NCBI RefSeq assembly: GCF_020544405.1
Contig: NZ_CP065410.1
Location: 310,001-374,000 of the forward strand
Reading direction: 5' to 3'
DNA length: 64,000 nt
From: Pseudomonas sp. IAC-BECa141
GTDB lineage: Bacteria > Pseudomonadota > Gammaproteobacteria > Pseudomonadales > Pseudomonadaceae
The translations under genes and the position numbers were made by a program. Below the pieces are notes generated by a model. The model ran no database searches, was not told where the DNA came from, and saw only the letters and a program-made list of their open reading frames with translations. This document shows, in pieces, positions 1-10,323 of this stretch (position 1 is the first letter of the stretch; each line of letters starts with the position of its first letter).

Positions 1-252
1 GCGTTGGTCAACGAGGGCGCAAAGATCCTGCAGGAAGGGATTGCCGAGTCGGCGCATGACATCGATCAGGTCTATCTGAATGGCTACGGCTTCCCGGTAG
101 AGCGAGGCGGGCCGATGGCCTGGGCGGACGATCAGGGGCTGGTCGACATTCACAAGCGATTGCTGGCGCTGGAGACCCGGCAGGGCGATCACTGGCGGCC
201 GGCGTCATTGATTGGCGAGCTGGCGGCGCGAGGCAAGGGTTTTTACCTTTAG
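1..252 (+). CDS. 3-hydroxyacyl-CoA dehydrogenase, C-terminal end (partial)
   Basis: The frame is already open at the left edge and ends at TAG 250-252, so only the last 83 codons are present. The visible part holds the motif YLNGYGFPVERGGPM, typical of the second C-terminal helical domain of FadB/FadJ-type 3-hydroxyacyl-CoA dehydrogenases, which oxidise 3-hydroxyacyl-CoA with NAD+ in beta-oxidation. The NAD-binding and hydratase domains would lie outside the window, so it cannot be told whether this is a multifunctional or a single-function enzyme. The acyl-CoA thioesterase gene starts 31 bp downstream on the same strand, which suggests an operon. Confidence 0.8.
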   Translation, partial: ALVNEGAKILQEGIAESAHDIDQVYLNGYGFPVERGGPMAWADDQGLVDIHKRLLALETRQGDHWRPASLIGELAARGKGFYL

Positions 253-283
253 ACTGGGCAAATCACTCCAGGAATCGACACTC

Positions 284-715
284 ATGTCTAACCCGATGCC
301 GCAACGCAGCGACTACCCGCACTTCCAGCCGATCACCACGCGCTGGCATGACAACGACGCCTATGGCCACGTCAACAACGTCACCTATTACAGCTTCTTC
401 GACACGGCGGTGAACACCTACCTGATCCAGGTTGGAGGGTTGGATATCCATGACGGCGAGGTGGTGGGGTTTGTGGTGAGTTCGTCCTGCGACTACTTCG
501 CGTCGATTGCTTTCCCGGATCGAATCGAGATCGGTCTGCGGGTCGGCAAGCTGGGCAACAGTTCGGTGCAATACGAACTGGCGGTGTTCAAGGAAGGAGA
601 GGTGGAAGCCTGTGCCGCCGGACGTTTCGTGCATGTATTCGTCGACCGGGCATCCAATCGGCCGGTGGCGATTCCAGCCCGATTGCGCCAAGCGATGGAA
701 CGCCTGGCGGTGTGA
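284..715 (+). CDS. Acyl-CoA thioesterase, hotdog fold (4HBT/YbgC-FadM type)
   Basis: A 143-residue protein. WHDNDAYGHVNNVTYYSFFD near residues 23-42 is the hallmark of YbgC/FadM-like hotdog thioesterases, in which the Asp and the HVNN segment line the active site. These cytoplasmic enzymes hydrolyse acyl-CoA to free acid and CoA. ATG at 284 was chosen over an upstream in-frame start at 212 because AGGA sits 10 bases before it, and because the upstream start would overlap the dehydrogenase gene. The pairing with a beta-oxidation gene fits a role in acyl-CoA turnover; the substrate cannot be read from the sequence. Confidence 0.85.
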   Translation: MSNPMPQRSDYPHFQPITTRWHDNDAYGHVNNVTYYSFFDTAVNTYLIQVGGLDIHDGEVVGFVVSSSCDYFASIAFPDRIEIGLRVGKLGNSSVQYELAVFKEGEVEACAAGRFVHVFVDRASNRPVAIPARLRQAMERLAV

Positions 716-720
716 CAGGC

Positions 721-750
721 AAAAAAAATCGCAGCCCGGGGGAGCTGCGA
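721..750 (-). terminator. Intrinsic terminator of the glycine-zipper gene
   Basis: A 7-bp stem, TCGCAGC/GCTGCGA (729-735 with 744-750), is followed on the minus strand by eight T residues (721-728). It lies just past the stop of the leftward glycine-zipper gene. It has no T-run on the plus strand, so it serves that gene. Confidence 0.75.
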
Positions 751-779
751 TCTGGCTGTTACGGCAACGAGGTCAAACC

Positions 780-1259
780 TCAGTCGTGGTAGTAGCGGTG
801 GTGCTTGCGATGACCATAGGCATGACCACGACCTGGGTGACGGTCGCGGTAATAGCGACGATCATCATGGCGACGATCGTAACGGCGATCATCGTCGTCA
901 CTCTTGTTGCCCATGTAGTTGCCCAGCGCGCCACCGGCGCCGCCGCCGGCTGCTGCGCCGATCAGGCTGCCGGTGGTGCCGCCCATGCTGCGGCCGACCA
1001 CGTTGCCGCCGGCTGCGCCCAGCGCACCACCGATGGCTGCTTCGCCACGGCTGCGCTTGTCGGCGCCGACCGCACTACCACCCGCGCCGCCCAGGGCTGC
1101 GCCAATGGTTGAACCTGTACTGCCGCCTAACGACTGACCGACGACCGAGCCAAGAACCCCGCCCAATGCGCCGCCCACACCTGCTTCGGTGGTGCCTCCG
1201 GCAGAAGCGAAGCCACTGACCAGGCCAAGGGACAACAAGAGAATCGAGGAGAACTTCAT
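780..1259 (-). CDS. Glycine-zipper outer-membrane-type protein
   Basis: A 159-residue protein with a signal peptide (MKFSSILLLSLGLVSGFASA). A long run of small-residue repeats covers residues 25-115, with GxxxG patterns such as GGALGGVLGSVVG and GAAAGGGAGGALGNYMG, as in the glycine-zipper/YMGG family. The tail is rich in Asp, Arg, His and Tyr (DDDDRRYDRRHDDRRYY). Glycine zippers pack as helical hairpins in membranes; the outer-membrane location is inferred from family resemblance. The gene stands alone with its own terminator. No catalytic residues are seen. The function of this family is not known in detail. Confidence 0.75.
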   Translation of the reverse strand: MKFSSILLLSLGLVSGFASAGGTTEAGVGGALGGVLGSVVGQSLGGSTGSTIGAALGGAGGSAVGADKRSRGEAAIGGALGAAGGNVVGRSMGGTTGSLIGAAAGGGAGGALGNYMGNKSDDDDRRYDRRHDDRRYYRDRHPGRGHAYGHRKHHRYYHD

Positions 1260-1414
1260 AGAGGAGCCTCAAAGGGATGACGGCGCGATCCTGAGGCTCT
1301 GGAATGGGCGTGACAATCGAAATCCGACGAATAACACGACTTGTATACAATTCTGCAACTTACTGATTTTTGGGCGGAACTTAACGGATTTTCGCCGGTC
1401 TTTAGCTACTTCAC

Positions 1415-1447
1415 AAAGGCCGCTTTTATGCAAAAGCGGCCTTTTTT
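1415..1447 (-). terminator. Hairpin terminator after the FdhF-like gene
   Basis: A perfect 10-bp stem, GGCCGCTTTT/AAAAGCGGCC, has a 3-base loop. It lies 23 bp past the stop of the leftward oxidoreductase gene. The stronger T-run (six T) is on the plus strand and only three T follow on the minus strand, so it is probably bidirectional. Confidence 0.6.
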
Positions 1448-1469
1448 GTGGGCGCAGAAAAGTTTTGTA

Positions 1470-3814
<2,345 letters not shown>

Positions 3815-3818
<4 letters not shown>

Positions 3819-4654
3819 GGGTGTTTCTCCATTTCTGGGCTATACACCCGCGGCGCGTTTTTTTGCGGCAGGTGGATGAGATTGAGGTTATGGCGTCGGG
3901 CCCATTGCACGGCGAGGCCGGTGGGCGCGGACAGGCTGACCAGGGTCTGAATCCCGGCCCGAAGGACTTTTTGGATCAACTCGAGGCTGCAACGGCTGGT
4001 GACAATCGCCAGGCCGCCCGTTGTGGATATCTTTTGCCGGATCAGGCCGCCGATCAGTTTGTCGAGGGCGTTGTGCCGGCCGATGTCTTCGCGACCCAGC
4101 AGCAATTCACCGCTGGCGTTCATGAACACCGCCGCATGTACCGCGCCGCAGTGCTGGCCCAGCGGCTGAAACGCGCCGATGCGCTGTCGCAGACCGTCGA
4201 GCCATTCGATGGGCGGCAAGGGGGCGCCGGGTAGAACCTTGAGATCAGGCAGCGCCTGTTCCACCGCTTCCACGCCGCACAACCCGCATCCGCTGGTGCC
4301 GGCCAGTTGCCGACGCTGTTGCTTGAGGTTCCAGAAGGCGCGGTTGGCGATGGTCACTTGCGCGTATTGCGCCGAGCCCGAGCCGGTCAGTTGCAGGTCG
4401 TAGATGTCCGAAGCGTCTTCGATGATGCCGCTGCCGAGGCTGAAGCCGACGATGAAGTCTTCAAGGTCGGTCGGCGTCACCAGCATCACGGCCTGACTGA
4501 TGCCGTTGTAGGCAATCGCCAGCGCGACCTCTTCGGCCAGCGCGGTGCTGGCCGATTCCGTGAGGGGAAGATCGCTGTAACTGTAGGTCTGACTGGCAGC
4601 AGGCGCGGGCGTTTCGAGAGCAGGCGCCGCGCAGGCCGGGCGCTTGGCGTTCAT
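3815..4654 (-). CDS. fdhD: FdhD, formate dehydrogenase sulphur-carrier/maturation protein
   Basis: A 279-residue FdhD. The paired cysteines in SGCGLCGVEA (Cys123, Cys126) are the known CxxC site that passes sulphur from the cysteine desulphurase IscS to the molybdenum cofactor of formate dehydrogenases. The motif GREDIGRHNALDKLIG is the typical FdhD cofactor-binding stretch. The stop overlaps the start of the FdhF-like gene by 4 bp, so the two are probably translationally coupled. This supports the view that the oxidoreductase needs a sulphurated molybdenum centre. The protein is cytoplasmic. Confidence 0.95.
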
Positions 4655-4746
4655 GGCATCACCGACGGATTGATCAACGTTAAGACTAGGCGCGGCAAGT
4701 TGTCGCGTCTAATCGCTAGTGTCGATGCTTCGATAGATGCCGTCGA

Positions 4747-5634
4747 TCAGGCGTCCGTTGGTGATTTTTGATAAAGCGCGAAACAGGCTTCGGCCAGCGC
4801 CGACCGTGGTGCTCCGCGACGCATGATCAGGCCCAGTCGGGCGAGGGTCTGGGCGTTTTCGATAGGTTGCAGGCGCAGGTTATCCGTAAGGTTTTCCAGG
4901 CCGCCATCCAGTGGCATCACCGCGCAGCAGAGGCCGCCATGCACCGCTTGCAACAATTGGTGAACGGCATCGGTTTGCAGCAACGGTTGCGGCGTCAGGC
5001 CTCGGCTGTGGAAGTTGTGGTCGATGGACTGGCGAAAGTGCATGCCGCTGGTGAGCATGCCCAGGGGCAGTTCGATCAGCGATTCCCAACTCAGCGGTGC
5101 TTCGCCAAAGCTGAAGAACCGCTGGTCGTAGAGCAGGCCCATCTGCGTTTCACTGAACGCCAGGGATTCAAAACGCTCGCCGTCGAGGCGATCCAGGTAA
5201 GACACGCCAATGTCGATGCGGTTGTTCGCCAGTTGCTCCAGAACCTGTTCGGAGCTCAGCGAGGACAGTTCAAAGCGCAGGTTCGGGTGTTGCGCATGCA
5301 GGCGTTGCATCAAGGGCAAGGCATCGAAACTCGACAACGGCACCACGCCCAGCCGCAGGGTGCCGATCAGGTTGCCGCGACAGGCCGCCGCTTCCGCCTG
5401 TAAACCGTCATAGGCCGCCAGCACCGTGCGCGCCCAGGCCAGCACCCGTTCCCCCGGCGCGGTGAAACCTTCGAAGCGCTGGCCACGGTTGACCAGTGGC
5501 AGGTCGAGTTCTTCTTCAAGGCTGCGCAGACGCATCGACAAGGTCGGTTGGGTGATGTGGCAGCGGGCGGCGGCCTGGCCGAAATGGCGGGTTTCGTCGA
5601 GGGCGATGAGGAATTTCAGCTGCTTGATGTCCAT
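4747..5634 (-). CDS. LysR-family transcriptional regulator
   Basis: A 295-residue LysR protein. The N-terminal winged helix-turn-helix spans about residues 1-60 ([24 protein letters not shown]) and a periplasmic-binding-protein-like effector domain spans about 90-290. It lies 92 bp upstream of fdhD on the same strand, so it may be first in a LysR-fdhD-fdhF unit or simply adjacent. It is also divergent from the BON-LysM gene across a 137-bp gap, so either side could be its target. Its effector is unknown. Confidence 0.9.
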   Translation of the reverse strand: MDIKQLKFLIALDETRHFGQAAARCHITQPTLSMRLRSLEEELDLPLVNRGQRFEGFTAPGERVLAWARTVLAAYDGLQAEAAACRGNLIGTLRLGVVPLSSFDALPLMQRLHAQHPNLRFELSSLSSEQVLEQLANNRIDIGVSYLDRLDGERFESLAFSETQMGLLYDQRFFSFGEAPLSWESLIELPLGMLTSGMHFRQSIDHNFHSRGLTPQPLLQTDAVHQLLQAVHGGLCCAVMPLDGGLENLTDNLRLQPIENAQTLARLGLIMRRGAPRSALAEACFALYQKSPTDA

Positions 5635-5771
5635 CTTCGCTCCGGGGCGCTGGCAAGGGTGGGCGATTCTACCGCTTGCGCGGGGGCAGGGTCATTGGTC
5701 GGGCCGCAACCGGGTTTGTCCGGCGTGGTCTAGGCTTGGGCGTCTGGAACTTAAATCAAGGAGTGTGTGCT

Positions 5772-6212
5772 ATGAGTCTTTTGAGCTTTGTGAAAGAGGC
5801 CGGTGAGAAGTTGCTCGACCTGCTGACCCCCGGCAACGCCAATGCCAGCGACCAATTGAAGGAACACATCAGCAAGGTCGGGTTGGGTAACCCGAATGTC
5901 CAGGCGACCGTGGACGGTGACAAGGTAACGGTCACCGGTGAAGTGGCGAGCCAGGAAGAGAAAGAGAAAATTCTGCTGGCGGTGGGCAACATTGCCGGAG
6001 TCGGCAGCGTCGATGACCAGATCACCGTGACCGGGCCGGTGGTGGCGGCGGCGCGTTTTGTAGTCGTGAAGAAGGGCGACACTCTCAGCGCGATTTCCCT
6101 GGCGGTGTATGGCAACGCCAATCAGTACAACAAGATCTTCGAGGCCAACAAACCAATGCTGTCACACCCGGACAAGATTTATCCGGGGCAGACGCTGCGT
6201 ATTCCCGAGTAA
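5772..6212 (+). CDS. lysM: BON and LysM domain protein (Kbp/YgaU-like)
   Basis: A 146-residue protein. A BON domain (about residues 25-88, containing [20 protein letters not shown]) precedes a C-terminal LysM domain (about 93-146, [20 protein letters not shown]). This is the layout of E. coli Kbp (YgaU), a cytoplasmic potassium-binding protein. The start at 5772 follows AAGGAG at 5758-5763. No signal peptide is seen, which fits Kbp rather than a wall-binding protein. A role in osmotic or potassium homeostasis is inferred from that family. Confidence 0.88.
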   Translation: MSLLSFVKEAGEKLLDLLTPGNANASDQLKEHISKVGLGNPNVQATVDGDKVTVTGEVASQEEKEKILLAVGNIAGVGSVDDQITVTGPVVAAARFVVVKKGDTLSAISLAVYGNANQYNKIFEANKPMLSHPDKIYPGQTLRIPE

Positions 6213-6220
6213 CCGCACGC

Positions 6221-6251
6221 CTGCGGGAGCGGCCTTGAGCAGCTCCCGCAG
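6221..6251. terminator. Hairpin between convergent genes
   Basis: A perfect 10-bp stem, CTGCGGGAGC/GCTCCCGCAG, has an 11-base loop and lies between the convergent BON-LysM and nucleotidase genes. There is no T-run on either side, so it may be a weak terminator or a degenerate REP unit. Confidence 0.5.
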
Positions 6252-6268
6252 TCTTCAGCGCTCGGCAA

Positions 6269-6931
6269 TCAGAGCCCGGCAATCAAATCCCGATAATCCT
6301 CGACCGCCGCAAACTCTCCGGTGTCCTTCGGCCCTTTGCGGCTGTCCGGTTCCTTCACGGCCAACAGATGCGCCACGCCGAAATTCCGCGCACTGCGCAG
6401 GATCGGCAAGGTGTCGTCGATGAACAGGCTGCGTGCCGGGTCGAAGTCGATATCGGCCTGCAAGGCGTCCCAGAATTGCGGGTTTTCCTTGGGAAAGCCG
6501 TAATCGTGGGAGCTGATCAGCCGCTCGAAGTACGGCGCCAGTTCGATTCGTTCCAGTTTCAGCGACAGCGAATCGCGGTGCGCGTTGGTGATCATCACCA
6601 CACGTTTGCCGGCTCGTTTGATCGCCTCCAGAAACGTGTCGGCGTCCGGGCGCAGGGCGATCAGGTGGGCGGTTTCCAGTTTCAGTTCACGCACCGACAG
6701 CTTCAGTTCCGCGCTCCAGAAATCCAGGCAATACCACTGCAATTGACCGGCATGGCGCTCGAACAGCGGCTGCAATTCCATTTCCGCCATGGCCCGGCTC
6801 ACGCCATGCAGTTCGGCGTAGCGCTGCGGCAGGTGCTCCAGCCAGAAGTGGTTGTCGAAGTGCAGGTCGAGCAACGTACCGTCCATGTCCAGCAGAACGG
6901 TATCGATGTCGGACCACGGTAATGAAGGCAT
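6269..6931 (-). CDS. yrfG: HAD-superfamily hydrolase, YrfG-like GMP/IMP nucleotidase
   Basis: A 220-residue HAD hydrolase. Motif I is LLDMDGTLLDLHFDN (DxDGT with the nucleophile Asp), motif II is MITNAH, a lysine lies in FPKENPQFW, and motif III is LFIDDTLPIL. The DLHFDN sequence after motif I is characteristic of YrfG, which in E. coli dephosphorylates purine mononucleotides such as GMP and IMP. The gene is divergent from nudE, another nucleotide-cleaning enzyme, with 88 bp between the starts. The protein is cytoplasmic. The exact substrate is inferred from family. Confidence 0.85.
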   Translation of the reverse strand: MPSLPWSDIDTVLLDMDGTLLDLHFDNHFWLEHLPQRYAELHGVSRAMAEMELQPLFERHAGQLQWYCLDFWSAELKLSVRELKLETAHLIALRPDADTFLEAIKRAGKRVVMITNAHRDSLSLKLERIELAPYFERLISSHDYGFPKENPQFWDALQADIDFDPARSLFIDDTLPILRSARNFGVAHLLAVKEPDSRKGPKDTGEFAAVEDYRDLIAGL

Positions 6932-7019
6932 GGCAACGTCTCGAACGGTAGAAAGATATCCGACGCAAACAATCGGAAAAGCCGCGTTATAGTAGCGCGT
7001 TCACGCCAAGGAGCTTTGC

Positions 7020-7586
7020 ATGCGCCAGAAACCCACCGTACTTGCCCGCGAGATCGTCGCCACCAGCCGACTGTTCTGCGTCGAAGAGCTGAAGTTGCGT
7101 TTCTCCAACGGCGTGGAACGCACCTACGAGCGGCTGGTCGGCAAGGGCGCCGGTTATGGCGCGGTGATGATCGTGGCGATGCTTGATGCCGAGCATGCGG
7201 TGCTGGTCGAGGAATATTGCGGCGGGACCGACGAGTACGAGCTGTCGCTGCCCAAAGGCCTGATCGAACCCGGCGAAGACGTGCTGGCCGCCGCCGAACG
7301 TGAGCTCAAGGAAGAAGCCGGTTACGGTGCGCGTCAGCTGGAGCATCTGACCGAGTTGTCATTGTCGCCCGGTTACATGAGCCAGAAGATCCAGGTGGTG
7401 CTGGCTACCGACCTGTACGAAGAGCGTCTTGAAGGCGACGAACCTGAGCCGATGCGCGTGGACAAGGTCAACCTGCGGGAGTTGTCGGCGCTGGCGCAGA
7501 ATCCGAATTTCAGTGAGGGACGCGCCCTGGCGGCGTTGTACCTGACCCGCGATCTGCTGACCCAGCGCGGATTTTTTCAGTCATGA
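7020..7586 (+). CDS. nudE: NudE, ADP compounds hydrolase (Nudix)
   Basis: A 188-residue Nudix hydrolase. The Nudix box GLIEPGEDVLAAAEREL followed by KEEAGYG fits GX5EX7REUXEEXGU. NudE of E. coli cleaves ADP-ribose, NADH and Ap3A. AAGGAG lies just before the start. The stop overlaps the cysQ start (ATGA at 7583-7586), so the two are coupled. Both act on nucleotide waste, and the divergent YrfG-like nucleotidase joins the theme. Confidence 0.92.
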   Translation: MRQKPTVLAREIVATSRLFCVEELKLRFSNGVERTYERLVGKGAGYGAVMIVAMLDAEHAVLVEEYCGGTDEYELSLPKGLIEPGEDVLAAAERELKEEAGYGARQLEHLTELSLSPGYMSQKIQVVLATDLYEERLEGDEPEPMRVDKVNLRELSALAQNPNFSEGRALAALYLTRDLLTQRGFFQS

Positions 7587-8425
7587 GTGAGATGTCTATG
7601 AATTTTCCCCATCCGTTGATGGCGCCGGTGGTCGAGCTGGCCCTGCGGGCCGGCGAGGCGATCCTGCCGTTCTGGCGCGCCGGTGTGGCGGTCACCGCCA
7701 AGTCCGATGATTCGCCGGTGACGGCGGCGGACATGGCCGCTCACCATGTGATCGTCGCTGGTCTGACGGCGCTGGATCCGAGCATTCCGGTGCTGTCCGA
7801 AGAGGATGCCAACATCCCGCAAAGCGTGCGCGAGGGCTGGCAGCGCTGGTGGCTGGTGGACCCGCTGGACGGCACCAAGGAGTTCATCAGCGGCCGCGAA
7901 GAGTTCACCGTCAATATCGCGCTGATCGAAAACGGCCGGGTGGTGTTCGGTGTGGTGTCGATGCCGACCAACGGGCGCTTCTACGTCGGCGGCGCGGGTC
8001 TGGGTGCCTGGCGCGGCGACACGGGCGGTACACCGGTGGCAATTCAGGTGCGTGACGTGCCGGGGCCTGGTGAAGCCTTCACCGTGGTTGCCAGCCGTCG
8101 TCATTCGAGCCCGGAACAGGAACGTCTGCTGGCCGGTTTGAGCGCCAGTCTTGGCGAGTTGCAACTGGCCAATATCGGCAGTTCGCTGAAGTTCTGTCTG
8201 GTGGCTGAAGGTGCTGCCGATTGTTACCCGCGTCTGGCGCCGACTTCGCAGTGGGACACGGCGGCGGCGCAGGGTGTGCTGGAAGGGGCCGGCGGCGAGG
8301 TGCTCGACCTGAGCGGCGAAGCATTCTGTTACCCGCCACGGGAGTCGTTATTGAACGGTTTCTTCCTGGCATTGCCGGCGAAAGCCGCCTGGCGGACGAA
8401 GCTGCTGGAACTCGCCCGCTCGTAA
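7583..8425 (+). CDS. cysQ: CysQ, 3'(2'),5'-bisphosphate nucleotidase
   Basis: A 280-residue member of the inositol monophosphatase superfamily. The metal-binding residues sit in LSEED and WLVDPLDGTKEF, and the C-terminal SQWDTAAAQGVLEGAGG motif is typical. CysQ removes 3'-phosphoadenosine 5'-phosphate made during sulphate assimilation, giving AMP and phosphate. ATG at 7583 overlaps the nudE stop; in-frame ATGs at 7592 and 7598 are alternatives, and the conserved sequence begins only near MNFPHP at 7598. Confidence 0.92.
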   Translation: MSEMSMNFPHPLMAPVVELALRAGEAILPFWRAGVAVTAKSDDSPVTAADMAAHHVIVAGLTALDPSIPVLSEEDANIPQSVREGWQRWWLVDPLDGTKEFISGREEFTVNIALIENGRVVFGVVSMPTNGRFYVGGAGLGAWRGDTGGTPVAIQVRDVPGPGEAFTVVASRRHSSPEQERLLAGLSASLGELQLANIGSSLKFCLVAEGAADCYPRLAPTSQWDTAAAQGVLEGAGGEVLDLSGEAFCYPPRESLLNGFFLALPAKAAWRTKLLELARS

Positions 8426-8438
8426 GCTCGCTCACTCT

Positions 8439-8894
8439 TCAGCGGTGCAGGACGTACTGCCCGCTGAACGTCACCGCATCTTCATCGCTGCCCGTATTGA
8501 CGACCCGCGTGTGCAGCGTCAGTCGCGCCCGTCCATAGCGCTGATACATCGTCAGAAATTTCTTCCACACCGCAGCGCTCGGTGACGGGCAGATCGCGAT
8601 GGCATCACCGGTCACCGGCAGTGGATAACTGATCTGTCCTTCCTGGATCACGATGTGTCCCTCCTCGATGCCTTCCTCTTTCAAACGCAAATGCAGCCAG
8701 CCCCAACCCGCCAGTACGGCGCCGCAATACAGGCTGCCGCCGAACATGGTGCTCTTGTGATTGACGTTGGCGTCCAGCGGCAGGTGCAGGCGCAGTTGCT
8801 GCTCGTGCCAGTCGAGGACTTTGAGGCCCATGTCCCGGGTCAGCGGGATGTCGTGGTGAAGGACCGATTCCAGATAACGACTGTCGTGCTTCAT
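8439..8894 (-). CDS. YiiD-type thioesterase domain protein
   Basis: A 151-residue hotdog-fold protein resembling the C-terminal putative thioesterase domain of E. coli YiiD. NVNHKSTMFGGSLYCGAVLAGWGWL matches the conserved NHxGTxFxGSL-like stretch that forms the active-site helix. No acetyltransferase domain is fused. The gene lies 14 bp past the convergent cysQ stop and 40 bp before dctD. The substrate is unknown; an acyl-ACP or acyl-CoA is expected from the fold. Confidence 0.75.
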   Translation of the reverse strand: MKHDSRYLESVLHHDIPLTRDMGLKVLDWHEQQLRLHLPLDANVNHKSTMFGGSLYCGAVLAGWGWLHLRLKEEGIEEGHIVIQEGQISYPLPVTGDAIAICPSPSAAVWKKFLTMYQRYGRARLTLHTRVVNTGSDEDAVTFSGQYVLHR

Positions 8895-8934
8895 GCCCGG
8901 ACCTCTTGCGGCAGAAAAGTGAATTGAGCGTGCT

Positions 8935-10323
8935 TCATTCGGACTCGTCGGAATGGCCGCCGCTGCCAGCGAAATTCAACCCGTGCTTGCGCAGTTTGTC
9001 ATGCAAGGTCTTGCGCGGAATGCCCAGGGCTTCGGCGAGACTGCGCACGGAACTGTGAGAGCGGGCCAGTTCGGCGGCGATCAGCGATTTTTCGAAGTTT
9101 TCCACTTGCTCGCTGAGCCCTCCCGCCGTGATTTCGACGCTGGTGCCGGGGCTGCCATCGGGCTGCGTGTTGTCCAGTGCCAATTCCAGGCCGAGGGCAA
9201 AACGCTCCGCCGCGTTCTGCAATTCCCGCACGTTGCCCGGCCATGAATGCCGCAGCAGCAACGCCCGTTGCGCCGGCTGCAATTCATGCGGTGGCAGGCC
9301 ATGGCGGGCGCTGGCTTCGTCGGCGTAATGCTGGAACAGCATCAGCGCGTCTTCACCCCGTTCACGCAGTGGCGGAATGCGCAGCGGCGCCACGTTGAGT
9401 CGGTAATACAGGTCCGCCCGGAAACGCCCCTGATCGGCGGCCTGGCGCAGGTCTTCCTTGGTGGCGGCGATGACGCGAATGTCCAGCGGGATCAACTGAT
9501 TGCCGCCCAGACGCTCGACCACGCGCTCCTGCAGCATGCGCAGCAGTTTGACCTGCACGTCCATGCTCATGCTCTCGATTTCATCGAGGAACAGTGTGCC
9601 GCCGTTGGCAAATTCGAACTTGCCGATCCGGCGCTTTTGCGCGCCGGTGAAGGCGCCGGGCTCATGGCCGAACAATTCGCTTTCGACCACCGACTCGGCC
9701 AGCGCTCCGGCGTTGATCGCCACGAACGGGCCGTTACGCCGACTCGACAGATCATGCAGGGCGCGGGCGACGACTTCTTTACCCGCGCCGGTTTCGCCGA
9801 GGATCAGCACGTCGGCCTTGGTCGCCGCCAGTGCGCCGATCTGCTCGCGCAGGCGCGACATCGGCGCGGACTGACCGACCAGCCGCGCGCTTAATTCGTT
9901 GCGATCACTCAGGGCCATGCGCAGGCTGCGGTTGTCCAACACCAGACGCCGCAGAGCCAGGGCGCGACGCACGCTGTCGAGCAGGGCGTCACTGGCGAAG
10001 GGTTTTTCCAGAAAATCATAGGCACCGGCGCGCATGGCCTGCACGGCCAGGGGCACGTCGCCGTGGCCGGTGATCAGCAGCACCGGCAGCTCCGGATCCT
10101 GAGCGTGCAGTTCGCTCAGAAGTTCCAGGCCATCCATGCCGGGCATGCGGATGTCGCTGACCACGACGCCCGGCCAGTCGCGCTCCAGTTGCGCGGCCAG
10201 GCCCTTGGCTTCGGACAGCGGCAGAATTTTCAGGCCGGCCAGATCCAGAGTCTGGCCGAGGGCCTGACGCAGGTGCGGATCGTCGTCGATCAGCACCACC
10301 TGAATGCGGTTGTCGATGGTCAT
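8935..10323 (-). CDS. dctD: DctD, sigma-54-dependent response regulator
   Basis: A 462-residue NtrC-type activator. A receiver domain with phospho-acceptor Asp57 (VVVSDIRMPGMDG) precedes an AAA+ domain with Walker A GETGAGKE, the sigma-54 contact loop GAFTGA and Walker B GGTLFLDEIE. A Fis-type helix-turn-helix follows near the end (SLAEALGIPRKTLHDKLRKHG). DctD activates C4-dicarboxylate uptake genes. The start overlaps the dctB stop by 4 bp. No dctA or dctPQM transport gene is in the window, so the assignment rests on domain layout and remembered PAO1 gene order (dctB-dctD beside rmlC). MifSR-like pairs are the main alternative. Confidence 0.85.
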   Translation of the reverse strand: MTIDNRIQVVLIDDDPHLRQALGQTLDLAGLKILPLSEAKGLAAQLERDWPGVVVSDIRMPGMDGLELLSELHAQDPELPVLLITGHGDVPLAVQAMRAGAYDFLEKPFASDALLDSVRRALALRRLVLDNRSLRMALSDRNELSARLVGQSAPMSRLREQIGALAATKADVLILGETGAGKEVVARALHDLSSRRNGPFVAINAGALAESVVESELFGHEPGAFTGAQKRRIGKFEFANGGTLFLDEIESMSMDVQVKLLRMLQERVVERLGGNQLIPLDIRVIAATKEDLRQAADQGRFRADLYYRLNVAPLRIPPLRERGEDALMLFQHYADEASARHGLPPHELQPAQRALLLRHSWPGNVRELQNAAERFALGLELALDNTQPDGSPGTSVEITAGGLSEQVENFEKSLIAAELARSHSSVRSLAEALGIPRKTLHDKLRKHGLNFAGSGGHSDESE